Source: Mucilaginibacter paludis DSM 18603 (GTDB lineage: Bacteria; Bacteroidota; Bacteroidia; Sphingobacteriales; Sphingobacteriaceae). Taken from it: 64,000 bases of DNA. The notes beneath the pieces are model-generated. The model did no database searches. It was not told the DNA's origin and worked only from the letters and a program-made list of their open reading frames with translations. The translations under genes and the position numbers were made by a program. This document shows positions 35,901 through 44,387 of this stretch, piece by piece (within the stretch, counting starts at the first letter, position 1; each line of letters starts with the position of its first letter). Location of the stretch: contig NZ_CM001403.1 of NCBI RefSeq assembly GCF_000166195.2, positions 930,001 to 994,000 on the forward strand, in the 5' to 3' direction.

Positions 35901-36465
35901 CCTGGGTATCATAACCAATATAGGTAAAAACCAGCACGGCCTTGTTATCCGGAACGCTAAGGGTATACTTTCCGTTTAAATCGGTTATGATACCTATCGT
36001 TGACCCCTTTATTTTTACCGAAACGCCTATAAGGGGCTCTCCTTTTTCATCAGTAACCTTTCCGGTTATGGTATTTTTATCAACAGCCTGAAGTTGTATT
36101 ACCGGTTTTTTGGTTATTAAAATAGATGTATTTTTTATGGTATATATTACCGGCTGATTAGCAAAGCAAATATCCAGGGCCTGCTTTAAACCGGCATCAT
36201 CAACCTCCAGATCAACCGGCGTGGCCATTTCCAGATCCCTGGCATTGTACAGAAAATCGTAGTTGGTTTGCTTCTGAATTTGTTTAAATACATCTTTAAG
36301 ACTAGCGCCCTTAACATGTATGGTGACTTTTTGCGCAAAGGTTGCAGCTGAAGCCTGCACTAAAGCTGCCACGAGCAAAATCAGGGTTATTTTCATCGTT
36401 AGCTGGATTTTATAAACGCAGCGGTATTGCCTACCGAAAATAAATGCGGTAAATTTTTTATACAT
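32980..36465 (-). CDS. SusC/RagA TonB-dependent transducer with STN domain
   Basis: 1161-aa outer-membrane transporter and signal transducer. Signal peptide preceded by a 23-residue N-region, cleavage near ATFAQ (45); STN domain 46-120 (VTIHVKGASLKDVFKQIQKQTNYDFLYN); carboxypeptidase-regulatory-like sandwich 130-205; plug with SLYGARGANGVILINTK; then the barrel ending at the C-terminus. The STN domain contacts FecR in the periplasm, coupling substrate binding to sigma activation. The cognate FecR and sigma factor are the next two genes upstream (36609-38500). Downstream follow SusD and two accessory lipoproteins. Confidence 0.95.
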   Translation of the reverse strand: MYKKFTAFIFGRQYRCVYKIQLTMKITLILLVAALVQASAATFAQKVTIHVKGASLKDVFKQIQKQTNYDFLYNARDLEMATPVDLEVDDAGLKQALDICFANQPVIYTIKNTSILITKKPVIQLQAVDKNTITGKVTDEKGEPLIGVSVKIKGSTIGIITDLNGKYTLSVPDNKAVLVFTYIGYDTQEIAVGGKTVINVVLKTKENSLSEVSVTVAYGTQKKTTLVSAVTSVDPAELKGPTSNLTTMLAGKVGGIISYQRSGEPGQDNASFFIRGVGTFGAGKVDPLILIDGVESSTNDLARLQPDDIGGFSVLKDATATSLYGARGANGVILINTKLGVPGKLKLNARVESSTSSNTRNIGLADNITYMTLANEAVLTRNPLGALPYSQNKIDHTANGDNPLLYPSNNWIQQLIKDKTNNQRFNINASGGSDKAKYYLAMTYNIDNGNLKDNSLNGFNNNIKLQSYSLLSNVTLNLTKTTEALISLKGRFDDYNGPIGGGSRTYTNALWSNPVAFPAVYSPSLLPYIKHPLFGNELIPGGGGLYVNPYAQSLSGFQTSNTSTIVAQLSLKQNLDAVTPGLSARVMAYTTRYASFSVSRQVSPYFYRSNSLDGVFTGLTLLNDGAPGSIGSTPTEYLTYSPGAATVNSTIYAESAINYSHIFSVKHSVGALLIGTIRNYLTGNAPNLQASLPARNEGVSGRFTYGYDNRYLVEFDFGYNGSERFAANHRFGFFPSVGGGWIVSNEKFFKPLLKVINQLKFRGTYGLVGNDQIGDVNDRFFYLSNVSLNGGSAGNFGTNFGYSRPTISTARYENEDITWEQSKQTNLGMDLTLLNDLTITVDAYRMYRSNILMVRSSIPTSMGLQAPISSNAGKARSQGVDLALDYHKNFSNSFWIQTRGTLTYAVSKLLVNEEPIYPANDQNLSRVGYSLGQIYGLVAERLFIDQREVNNSPIQYGSIMAGDIKYRDVNGDGKITNADFVPMGYPVTPELIYGFGFSMGYKNFDISAFFQGSARSSFLISSADITPFTTPARLNVDPYYLQAGNQDGLLKSIADSHWSEDNQNSYAFWPRLNSSISTNNTQPSSWWLQNGAFVRLKSTEIGYNAPASILKKIGFGSLRVYINGTNLFTMSAFKLWDPEMGASGLGYPIQKVFNVGLIAGF

Positions 36466-36536
36466 TTGAATGTTAGGTTAAAATTGGTTGTTCCTAAATA
36501 ATTGAATAAAACCTAACAAAGTGCGCTAGCGCGCCA

Positions 36537-36563
36537 ACACGGGGCGGCTCCAATCGCCCCCTG
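36537..36563. other. Hairpin between FecR and SusC genes
   Basis: GGGGCG (36541-36546) pairs with CGCCCC (36555-36560); flanking ACA/TGT extend the stem with one mismatch. On the plus strand a T-run follows. The 10-bp palindrome GCGCTAGCGC lies beside it (36523-36532). Same position as the hairpins between FecR and SusC at 40873 and 52327. Confidence 0.5.
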
Positions 36564-36608
36564 TTTTTTACTTTGCTGATTAAAAAGAAGTGTAAAAGAA
36601 TGTAGGTG

Positions 36609-37835
36609 TTAATTCATAATAAGTATCCTCCTCCCTGTTATTTTATAATGTATTTTACCTACGTCTTCCATATACGACAGTAATTCGGTAATACTTTTTG
36701 AGCGGTAAAACGTACCCCCTAATCGTACATTCGAAAAATCGCCACGATATTCAACCTCAACGTCGTACCATCGCGATATTTTTTTTATAATGCTTTTGAT
36801 ATCCTCATCGCCAAATATGAAATAGCCATTCTTCCAGGCCATCACCTTTTCAATATTTGCCGGTGCTACTTTGATGATATCGGTATTATTATCAACTATG
36901 GCTTGCTCTCCGGGCTTAATAAATGATAACTGATTATTCTTTTTAACCTGTACCGAGCCCTCGAGCAAAGTAGTGGTGATGTTATTATCGTCGTTATAGG
37001 CCGCTATATTAAAGTGCGTACCCAAAACCCTGATCTCGATATCATTAGCATTAACAAAAAATGGCTTACTCTTATCTTTAGCAGCCTCAAAGTAGGCTTC
37101 GCCGGTAAGTGTTACCCTACGCTCATTACCCGTAAACTCTGTAGGAAATTTTAGTGAAGATGCGGAGTTTAACCATACCCTGGTTCCGTCGGGCAGCACT
37201 ACTTTAAAAACACCACCTTTGGGCGTTGATAAAATATTATAGGCAATTGCGGTATTTTTACCCGCGCTGGCTGGTGAGGAACTGCCTTTGGCCGAACTAT
37301 AGGTAATTTGAGATTTACCGCTTTTAACCACACTTTCTTTGCCAGCGTTGGATATCAAGCCGTTGTTGGCTGTATCCAGAACAATAACCTGCCCGTTGGC
37401 AAGGGTTAAAGTTGCCTTGTTACCCCCCGGTAAAATAACAGGCTGTTTAGCCGGCTTTTGAACCAGCGCCGAAACTGGCGTTTTGTTTTTAATATTGATG
37501 ATATACAAACCCAGGCCCAAACAAATAAACAAAATTGCGGCAACAGATTTAAACCAGCTGCTTTGATAAAATTTAATAACCTTAGGTTGATTAGTTTGCG
37601 GATTAGCCCGTTGATTTATAAACCTCGGATCCGACTTTATGCGCTGTAAAACATCGCCTTTCTGCAAGCCGCCAAATACCGGTCCGTTTTGCAGCCTGAG
37701 CATCTCTTCCTGTATAACATCGCTGATGTTATTTTCAGGGTTATTTAAATACCTCAACAATTCTACAGCATCTGCTTTGCTTATTGTATTATCAAAATAT
37801 TCCTGCAGCAAACGCTCAAGTCTGTCCTGGTTCAT
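36609..37835 (-). CDS. FecR-family anti-sigma factor
   Basis: 408-aa inner-membrane regulator. The N-terminal cytoplasmic part (1-93) begins MNQDRLERLLQEYFDNTISKADAVELLRYL, the sigma-binding helical region; one transmembrane helix at 94-114 (WFKSVAAILFICLGLGLYII); periplasmic FecR domain (about 205-300; PDGTRVWLNSASSLKFPTEF, LLEGSVQVKK) and a C-terminal DUF4974-like STN-interaction domain (about 330-408; IKKISRWYDVEVEY..). It receives the signal from the STN domain of the SusC encoded downstream and controls the sigma factor encoded 89 nt upstream. Confidence 0.94.
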   Translation of the reverse strand: MNQDRLERLLQEYFDNTISKADAVELLRYLNNPENNISDVIQEEMLRLQNGPVFGGLQKGDVLQRIKSDPRFINQRANPQTNQPKVIKFYQSSWFKSVAAILFICLGLGLYIINIKNKTPVSALVQKPAKQPVILPGGNKATLTLANGQVIVLDTANNGLISNAGKESVVKSGKSQITYSSAKGSSSPASAGKNTAIAYNILSTPKGGVFKVVLPDGTRVWLNSASSLKFPTEFTGNERRVTLTGEAYFEAAKDKSKPFFVNANDIEIRVLGTHFNIAAYNDDNNITTTLLEGSVQVKKNNQLSFIKPGEQAIVDNNTDIIKVAPANIEKVMAWKNGYFIFGDEDIKSIIKKISRWYDVEVEYRGDFSNVRLGGTFYRSKSITELLSYMEDVGKIHYKITGRRILIMN

Positions 37836-37924
37836 ATTCTATTGGTTTATAATTAGCAGGTTTGGTACCTGCTTTATATTGATAGAACACACAACTTAAG
37901 CGGTAGGACTAGTTCAAAATAAAA

Positions 37925-38500
37925 TTATTTAAAAAGAAAAAGAAAAAGGCAAATCAAGCCGCAATCGCCCAACCTGGATTTGATGGTTTTGAGCGCAGTA
38001 CCCATATGATTTTTTACGGTATTGGGCGAGATATTCAATTGGTCGGCGATTTCTTTGTGCGAAAAACCTTCAAAACGACTTAACCTGAATATAATTTGTT
38101 GTTGTTTTGGCAAATCGCCAATTACTCTTTCGGTTAATAATTCAAGATCGTGCGCAAACACAAGCTCCTCTGTGTAATTTTGAGTTTCGGTAAAGTTAGC
38201 GAGTAATTTTTCGGTGTGTAATTTTGACTGGGATATGTTTCTCAATGCATTTAAAGACAACCTTTTACCAACAACATACAGGTAAAGCCAAATATTGCCC
38301 TGCGAATCGAGCTTCTCGCGGTTAAGCCACAGATTAATAAAAGTTTCCTGAACGATCTCTTCGCTTTGTTCGGTATCTTTTAAAAAACGAAAAGCAAGGC
38401 GGAATAATTTTTCACTGCAAAGATCATAAATCTTCTCAAACGCCGCTTGATCGCCCATCATCAATCGCCGCACATCATCACTGTCCAGATCCTTATGCAT
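37925..38500 (-). CDS. ECF RNA polymerase sigma factor (FecI-like)
   Basis: 191-aa ECF sigma factor. Region 2 at about 20-85 (AFEKIYDLCSEKLFRLAFRFLKD..EEIVQETFINLW) and region 4 at about 125-178 with the helix-turn-helix SHKEIADQLNISPNTVKNH. The last ten or so residues (GLICLFLFLFK) form a short hydrophobic tail, also seen in the other two sigma factors here. It is the first gene of the FecI-FecR-SusC-SusD series and is transcribed divergently from a second sigma gene 634 bp away. Confidence 0.94.
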   Translation of the reverse strand: MHKDLDSDDVRRLMMGDQAAFEKIYDLCSEKLFRLAFRFLKDTEQSEEIVQETFINLWLNREKLDSQGNIWLYLYVVGKRLSLNALRNISQSKLHTEKLLANFTETQNYTEELVFAHDLELLTERVIGDLPKQQQIIFRLSRFEGFSHKEIADQLNISPNTVKNHMGTALKTIKSRLGDCGLICLFLFLFK

Positions 38501-39134
38501 TTCCTAAATTAATATTTTTATCTACAATTAATCCTTAACCTTTAAAAATCAGGATATTAGCCAATACATTGTAAGTATGCCTTGGCGTTTATAATTTGGT
38601 TTTTTATCGGACACATCGGTAATCCCGGTTCTAATATAGCAACAATTGATAATTCACAGCATCAAGCTTAACCCACTTGGTCTATGTTTCTTTTCAACAG
38701 CTTATATCATCTGCTCCCCTTCACGTCAGGGGCTAATGAAATAACAAATTGCAATAACTTCATTTGCGCTATAATTAATAAGTTACAATTTAAAATAATC
38801 TGAATCCAAAAAGAAAGCGCAACACACTTAAAGACAAAATACAAGAAGCATTGGATAAAAAATAGAGAATACGGTACCTCATCGCGCTAAATAATCTGTA
38901 AAATCCAGTGCATATTGCTTCAGTTATATTAATTTATCCGTTTCTTTGGTCTGGCTTGACCTCGACTAAAAGTTATTCAAAAAAAGCTAAATCAGAAATA
39001 AAATATACTTTTGCCCGAATTCCGCATCAGCTAAACGCATCCCCTCTTCCTTATTGGCTTGTTTTTGTTAAACTCATAAATTTACACGTACTTTAAACAA
39101 TATTCAGTGACCTACTGTGTAAGCCCGTAAACCA
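38501..39134. other. Divergent intergenic region between two sigma-factor genes
   Basis: 634 AT-rich bases with no credible gene. It must hold promoters for both sigma/FecR operons. A weak plus-strand candidate is ATTG (39053-39056), 20-nt spacer, TAAATTTA (39077-39084), about 50 nt before the sigma gene at 39135. Confidence 0.55.
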
Positions 39135-39710
39135 ATGCCGGAATTTTCGACTCTTAGCGATAAAGAACTTGCATCACTACTAAAGCGGGGCGAGGTGGGG
39201 GCTTTCGAAGCGATTTATAACAGGTTTTGGAGTAAACTGTTAAATGCTGCCTATAAACGGCTTCGTGATGAGGCTGTTTGCCAAGAAATTGTTCAGGATG
39301 TTTTTATCAAACTTTGGGAGAAGCGCGAAATATTAACTTTTACCGTCGGTTTGGAAAACTATTTGCTTGTTGCCGTAAGGTATAACGTGGTTGATATTTA
39401 CCGGAAGCAGGTTGTAAAGGATAAATTCGAAATCATGGTTAACCATTCCGAGTATGACAACTCCACCTCCGACCAGATTTTTACAAGGGACCTGGCTAAA
39501 TATCTTTCCAAATTAGTCGAGTCGTTGCCCGGTAAATGCAAAAATGTGTACCAACTGAGTCGCCTGGAGCATAAAACCCACAGAGAAATATCAGAGATTT
39601 TAAATATTTCCGAAAAAACCGTACAAGGCCATCTCACCAAAGCCCTGCAAATAATCCGTTCCGGTATGGCCGATGCCCTGACCCTGTTGATTATTTTTTT
39701 ATTGAAATAA
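39135..39710 (+). CDS. ECF RNA polymerase sigma factor (FecI-like)
   Basis: 191-aa ECF sigma factor. Region 2 about 24-90 (AIYNRFWSKLLNAAYKRLRDEAVCQEIVQDVFIKLWEKRE), region 4 about 125-178 with THREISEILNISEKTVQGHLTKAL as the DNA-binding helix-turn-helix. C-terminus MADALTLLIIFLLK is a hydrophobic tail. Followed 79 nt later by its FecR partner. It should drive the SusC/SusD/GH28/GH92 operon downstream. Confidence 0.94.
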   Translation: MPEFSTLSDKELASLLKRGEVGAFEAIYNRFWSKLLNAAYKRLRDEAVCQEIVQDVFIKLWEKREILTFTVGLENYLLVAVRYNVVDIYRKQVVKDKFEIMVNHSEYDNSTSDQIFTRDLAKYLSKLVESLPGKCKNVYQLSRLEHKTHREISEILNISEKTVQGHLTKALQIIRSGMADALTLLIIFLLK

Positions 39711-39789
39711 TTTTTTTTCAAAAAAAACAAGGGGGGTACCCGGGTTTCTCCGACTATATGGTATAAGCCTGTTATAAACTTTCTTTAGT

Positions 39790-40788
39790 ATGAATAAAGT
39801 TCAACTTTCTGAATTATTGGATAAGTATCTTGACGGTACCTGCAGCCCTGAAGAGGCAGCGGCTATCAATCATTGGTATGAGCAATCGCAAGGTGAGCCA
39901 GAGTATACGGAAAGCCTCACGGCGGATAAGCGTAGCCTGCTAAAAGCCAAAATATTTGAGAGCATAGCCAGCCAAACAAACATCAGCAGTAAAACGGCTA
40001 CAATCAGCGCAATGAACGGCAAATGGTGGCTCGGAATTGCAGCGGCAGCCTTGTTACTGGTAGCCTTTAAATTTTTTATACTGAATAATACACATCAACA
40101 AACTCGCCCGCAAAGCCTTTCATTTTCAATTACTAACCATAGTAAAAACGTTTTAAGGCAGCTACTGCCCGATAGCAGCGTAGTATGGTTGAGCCCCGAG
40201 GCAAGCCTGAGCTGGCCAAAAAAATTCGCCGTTAAATCGCGCAATGTAGCAATGGCAGGCAGTTGCTTTTTTGAAGTTACTAAAAACCCCAACCGGCCGT
40301 TCATTATCACCAGCGAACATATCGTCACTAAAGTATGGGGCACAAGCTTCAGGGTACTTGATGGCAAGGATATCAAAAACGCAAAAGTTACCGTTGTAAG
40401 CGGAAAAGTATCTGTAAGTAAAAAAGGTGAAGCAGTGCAAGCCAAATTAACTGCCGGCGAAGTATTGCTGTACCCTAAAGAAGAAGCTGTTTTAACTGAT
40501 AATGATACACAACTTATCACCAACAGGCAGGCTAACTTGTCTGATCTGAAGCTATACGATCATATCGACCTTTCTTTTGAGAAAGCCAAACTTACAGAGA
40601 TTGTTGCTGTGCTGAACAGAAAATTTGATACCAATATCAAAATCAGCAATAAAGAATTGGATAACTCCGTAATGACTGCCGATTTAACTAACCTTAACCT
40701 TCCGGAAGTGCTTGAAGTGCTTAAGGCCGCTATGAAGTTAAATTACGAGATCTCCGGCGATCTCATCATCCTAAAGCAAACTAATTAA
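39790..40788 (+). CDS. FecR-family anti-sigma factor
   Basis: 332-aa anti-sigma regulator. Cytoplasmic part 1-78 (LSELLDKYLDGTCSPEEAAAINHWYEQ), transmembrane helix 79-97 (WWLGIAAAALLLVAFKFF), periplasmic FecR domain (about 130-235; LPDSSVVWLSPEASLSWPKKF, VTVVSGKVSVSKKG) and C-terminal DUF4974-like domain (about 255-332; IDLSFEKAKLTEIVAVLNRKFDTNI). Shorter than the other two FecR proteins here. Pairs with the sigma factor upstream and the STN-containing SusC 203 nt downstream. Confidence 0.94.
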   Translation: MNKVQLSELLDKYLDGTCSPEEAAAINHWYEQSQGEPEYTESLTADKRSLLKAKIFESIASQTNISSKTATISAMNGKWWLGIAAAALLLVAFKFFILNNTHQQTRPQSLSFSITNHSKNVLRQLLPDSSVVWLSPEASLSWPKKFAVKSRNVAMAGSCFFEVTKNPNRPFIITSEHIVTKVWGTSFRVLDGKDIKNAKVTVVSGKVSVSKKGEAVQAKLTAGEVLLYPKEEAVLTDNDTQLITNRQANLSDLKLYDHIDLSFEKAKLTEIVAVLNRKFDTNIKISNKELDNSVMTADLTNLNLPEVLEVLKAAMKLNYEISGDLIILKQTN

Positions 40789-40872
40789 TAACCAATAACC
40801 CTAAATTTAAATACCATGATAAAAACTACTCCCCCTTAATAACTGAATCTCCTAATTTTTTCCCAAAACAAG

Positions 40873-40902
40873 GGTACAAGAGTGCTGCCACACTCCTGTA
40901 CC
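40873..40902. other. Hairpin between FecR and SusC genes
   Basis: GGTACAAGAGTG (40873-40884) pairs with CACTCCTGTACC (40891-40902) apart from one A-C mismatch; loop CTGCCA. The core AGTG-CTGNNA-CACTCCTG recurs at 52335-52352, also between FecR and SusC. No T-run follows, so a simple terminator is unlikely. Confidence 0.55.
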
Positions 40903-40991
40903 TGGAAATTTAAGCCCATTGGATGACATCAATAAATTGGTGACAGGGCTATGCTATTATATTTTTTTAACAAATACAATATTTCAAATTT

Positions 40992-43900
40992 ATGAATTTT
41001 TGTTTACTTCATTCCCATTTCTGGTACAAGATCATGAGAATCACATTTAGCCAGTTATTGTTCATTATGTTGATGACCGGCATTACCTATTCAAAACCCA
41101 CCGCTGCCCAGGGTGTATTGAGTAAAAAGGTTAGCCTGGCTGTACAGAATAAAACCCTGTCGGACGTTTTGACGTTACTGGCCAAAACACACCAGGTTGA
41201 ATTTATATACAACCAGGACGTTATTGCTACGAGCGATAAAATTACGGTCAGTTTCAATAACGAAAACCTTAAACAAGTTTTAGATAAACTATTAACGCGC
41301 TACCACATCAATTACCAGGTATTTAAGGGCAAGGTAATTTTAATGGATGCCCAACCTGCCGAAAGTACTGTTACCCCAGCTGTGGAAACGCCGACAGCCG
41401 CTCAAAATATAGAAGTTAAAGGAAAAGTAGTTGATGAGAAAAACGAAACACTGATTGGGGTAAGCGTTACTGTAAAGGGTACTACCAAAGGCACTATTAC
41501 TGATGTTAACGGCAATTTTAAACTAACCGTTGCAAGCCCGGGCGATATACTGGTGTTTAAATACATTGGTTATGTTACTGTTGAAATACCGGCCAGTGGC
41601 GCATCACCTTTAACAGTTAAAATGACAGCCGATTCCAAATCGCTGAACGAGGTGATTGTTTTGGGTTACGGCACCAAGAAAAAGAGCGATGTTACAGGTA
41701 GTGTAGCCTCGTTAAACAGTGATGAAATTATTAAATCAAAAGCCCCAAATGCTCAGGAAGCTATCCAGGGAAGGTTGCCGGGCGTGGATGTTAAACGTTC
41801 GTCGGGTAAACCGGGGGCCGATATGACGATTGAAATCCGTGGTGTTAATTCAATTTACGGTAATACGCAACCGCTATATGTTGTTGATGGAATTCCCGTA
41901 GCCAGTATCAATGATATCAACCCATCTGACATTGAGCGGATGGATGTATTGAAGGATGCTTCTTCAACGGCCATATTCGGCTCCCGCGGAGCCAACGGCG
42001 TGGTTATTGTAACCACCAAAAAAGGTACGCGCGGCCAAACTAAAGTTAATTACGATGGCTATGTAGGCGTAGTAAATGCTTACAACCTGCCCAGGATGAT
42101 GACCGGGCCCGAATTTGTTACTTACGCCAGGGAATTTTACAGCACTTTAGGAGCCAGTTTAACGCCTCAGGTAAACTATACCGATGCCCAGATATTTTCG
42201 CCTACAGAGCTATCTAACATCAACAGCGGCAATTATACCAATTGGGTTAATCTCATCAAACAAAATGGTTTACAAACCAACCACAACCTTTCCATAACCG
42301 GCGGTGATGAAAAAACGGTTTACTTTTTATCCGCCGGTTTTCAGAATTACGAGGGAGCTACTAAAGTGGAGGATACCAAAAAGTATACGTTAAAAGTAGG
42401 CCTGGATAAAACCATCAACGATTGGTTTAAAGTTGGTGCATCAATGTACGGCACTTATGCCGATTACAATTTAGGAAGCGGCGAAGTTTTCCGCAGTGCC
42501 TACCGTTTAAGGCCCACAGGCAGCGCCTACAATGCCGACGGCAGCAACCGCTTTTTTGCTTACGAAACAGAATCCCAGATCACTAACCCTTTGTTTGACC
42601 TGGAGAACGATATACGTATAACCCAATACGTTAGAATGTTACCTAATTTATACGCCGAAATAGGGCTTTTAAAGGGTTTAAAGTTCCGCTCGTCTTTCAC
42701 GCCTGATATCACGTTTCAGCGCGCCGGTACTTATGCAGATCAGTTTTCAAAAACAGGTGCCGGAACCAAACCCAGTTCGGCAACCAATAGCAGCAACCAT
42801 ATTTTCAATTATACGCTGGATAACGTATTAACCTATAACAAAACCCTCAACGACAATAATAAATTTGACCTTACAGCAGGTAGCTCGCTCAACTACTACC
42901 AAACAGATAATAACCTCATCAGTGTGTCGGGCTTACCTTATCGCTCCTTATGGTATAATGTGGCCAGCGCTACAGCGGTAACTATTAACGGCACCACTAT
43001 TCAGCCATCAACAACCGTATCCAGCAGTTACACCAAACAAACAATCAGTTCGTTTTTCTTCAGGGCCAATTACACGTTTAAAAACAGGTATTTGTTAACC
43101 GTAACAGGTCGTGCGGATGGCAATTCCATTTTTGCCGACGGACATAAATGGGGCTTTTTCCCCTCGGCCGCTTTAGGCTGGATTGCAAGTGAAGAGGATT
43201 TTATCAAAAATATCTCCGCTATCAATTTCCTCAAATTCAGGTTTAGCTATGGCCGCTCCGGTAATGCCGCCGTTAACAGCAGCTACTTCTATCCTTATGT
43301 TACCCAATCGAGCGTTACCACAAGCTATTACGACTTTAACGGCGCAACGGCTAATGGTTCGGGCATTTCTGCTTTAGCTAACAATGATCTAACCTGGGAG
43401 AAAACTTCGGAGTACAACGCCGGCCTGGAATTAAATGTGCTGAAAAACCGTATCGGCTTTACGTTTGATTACTATAATAAAACAGCCAAAGGCACCTTAC
43501 TGCCACAACAGATACCTGCAGCTAACGGCTTTACCACCGTGGTATCAAACATTGGCTCCATCCGCAACAGCGGTGTTGAAATTGGTTTAAATACAACTAA
43601 TATTAAAAGCAAACAATTCACCTGGACTACCAACATCAACTACTCCAAAAATAAAAACCAGATTCTGGATCTGTTTGGCAACGGCGCTAATGATGTGGGT
43701 AACGCCAGGTTTATTGGCCAAAAAGCACGTGTAATTTATAATTATAAAGTTATTGGAGTTTGGCAAACCAGCGAAGCTGCACAGGCTGCAGTTTACGGCG
43801 AAAAACCGGGCCAATACAAAATTCAAGACACCAACAACGACGGCAAAATTACTGCCGACGACCGGGTGGTACTTGGCAGCGATATTCCGGATTGGTTTGG

Positions 43901-44363
43901 CGGTATTACCAACACCTTTAACTATAAAGCGTTTGACTTAGGTTTCACCGTGTATACCCGCCAGGGTACCGTACAACAAAGCACTTTTCTGGATCAGTTT
44001 ATGAATCAGGACCAGGGCCGGGCACGTTTTAACGCCTACCAACGCAACTACTGGACACCTACCAACCCAAGCAACACCTGGGCCAACAACGCGGTGGAAA
44101 CTGATGCTACCAGAAGAACCGCCGCTACTTACCAAAATTCGTCCTATACTAAAATAAGCAACATTACCCTTGGCTATACCCTGCCCAAGGCAGCTGCAAC
44201 CAAAATAAAACTGAACAACCTCAGGCTTTATGCCACTGCGTATAACCCTTTTATTTTCACCAAGTTCATCGGTTGGGATCCGGAGACTGCAGATCTGAGT
44301 TCGTTTGGATTACAGGATTTCCGCACCCGTACTTTTATCATTGGTGTTAACGTAACCTTATAA
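40992..44363 (+). CDS. SusC/RagA TonB-dependent transducer with STN domain
   Basis: 1123-aa outer-membrane transporter. Signal peptide with cleavage near TAAQ (40); an internal ATG at 41034 gives a shorter N-region. STN domain 45-119 (VSLAVQNKTLSDVLTLLAKTHQVEFIYN), a Pro/Thr/Ala-rich linker, carboxypeptidase-regulatory-like sandwich about 142-215, the VIVLGYGTKKKSDVTGSVASL junction, plug with AIFGSRGANGVVIVTTKKG, and a barrel ending in VNVTL. It works with the adjacent SusD (24 nt on) and with the FecR/sigma pair upstream. Together with GH28 and GH92 it defines a plant-glycan PUL. Confidence 0.95.
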   Translation: MNFCLLHSHFWYKIMRITFSQLLFIMLMTGITYSKPTAAQGVLSKKVSLAVQNKTLSDVLTLLAKTHQVEFIYNQDVIATSDKITVSFNNENLKQVLDKLLTRYHINYQVFKGKVILMDAQPAESTVTPAVETPTAAQNIEVKGKVVDEKNETLIGVSVTVKGTTKGTITDVNGNFKLTVASPGDILVFKYIGYVTVEIPASGASPLTVKMTADSKSLNEVIVLGYGTKKKSDVTGSVASLNSDEIIKSKAPNAQEAIQGRLPGVDVKRSSGKPGADMTIEIRGVNSIYGNTQPLYVVDGIPVASINDINPSDIERMDVLKDASSTAIFGSRGANGVVIVTTKKGTRGQTKVNYDGYVGVVNAYNLPRMMTGPEFVTYAREFYSTLGASLTPQVNYTDAQIFSPTELSNINSGNYTNWVNLIKQNGLQTNHNLSITGGDEKTVYFLSAGFQNYEGATKVEDTKKYTLKVGLDKTINDWFKVGASMYGTYADYNLGSGEVFRSAYRLRPTGSAYNADGSNRFFAYETESQITNPLFDLENDIRITQYVRMLPNLYAEIGLLKGLKFRSSFTPDITFQRAGTYADQFSKTGAGTKPSSATNSSNHIFNYTLDNVLTYNKTLNDNNKFDLTAGSSLNYYQTDNNLISVSGLPYRSLWYNVASATAVTINGTTIQPSTTVSSSYTKQTISSFFFRANYTFKNRYLLTVTGRADGNSIFADGHKWGFFPSAALGWIASEEDFIKNISAINFLKFRFSYGRSGNAAVNSSYFYPYVTQSSVTTSYYDFNGATANGSGISALANNDLTWEKTSEYNAGLELNVLKNRIGFTFDYYNKTAKGTLLPQQIPAANGFTTVVSNIGSIRNSGVEIGLNTTNIKSKQFTWTTNINYSKNKNQILDLFGNGANDVGNARFIGQKARVIYNYKVIGVWQTSEAAQAAVYGEKPGQYKIQDTNNDGKITADDRVVLGSDIPDWFGGITNTFNYKAFDLGFTVYTRQGTVQQSTFLDQFMNQDQGRARFNAYQRNYWTPTNPSNTWANNAVETDATRRTAATYQNSSYTKISNITLGYTLPKAAATKIKLNNLRLYATAYNPFIFTKFIGWDPETADLSSFGLQDFRTRTFIIGVNVTL

Positions 44364-44387
44364 TTTTCAAATTCATAACCTATTTAT

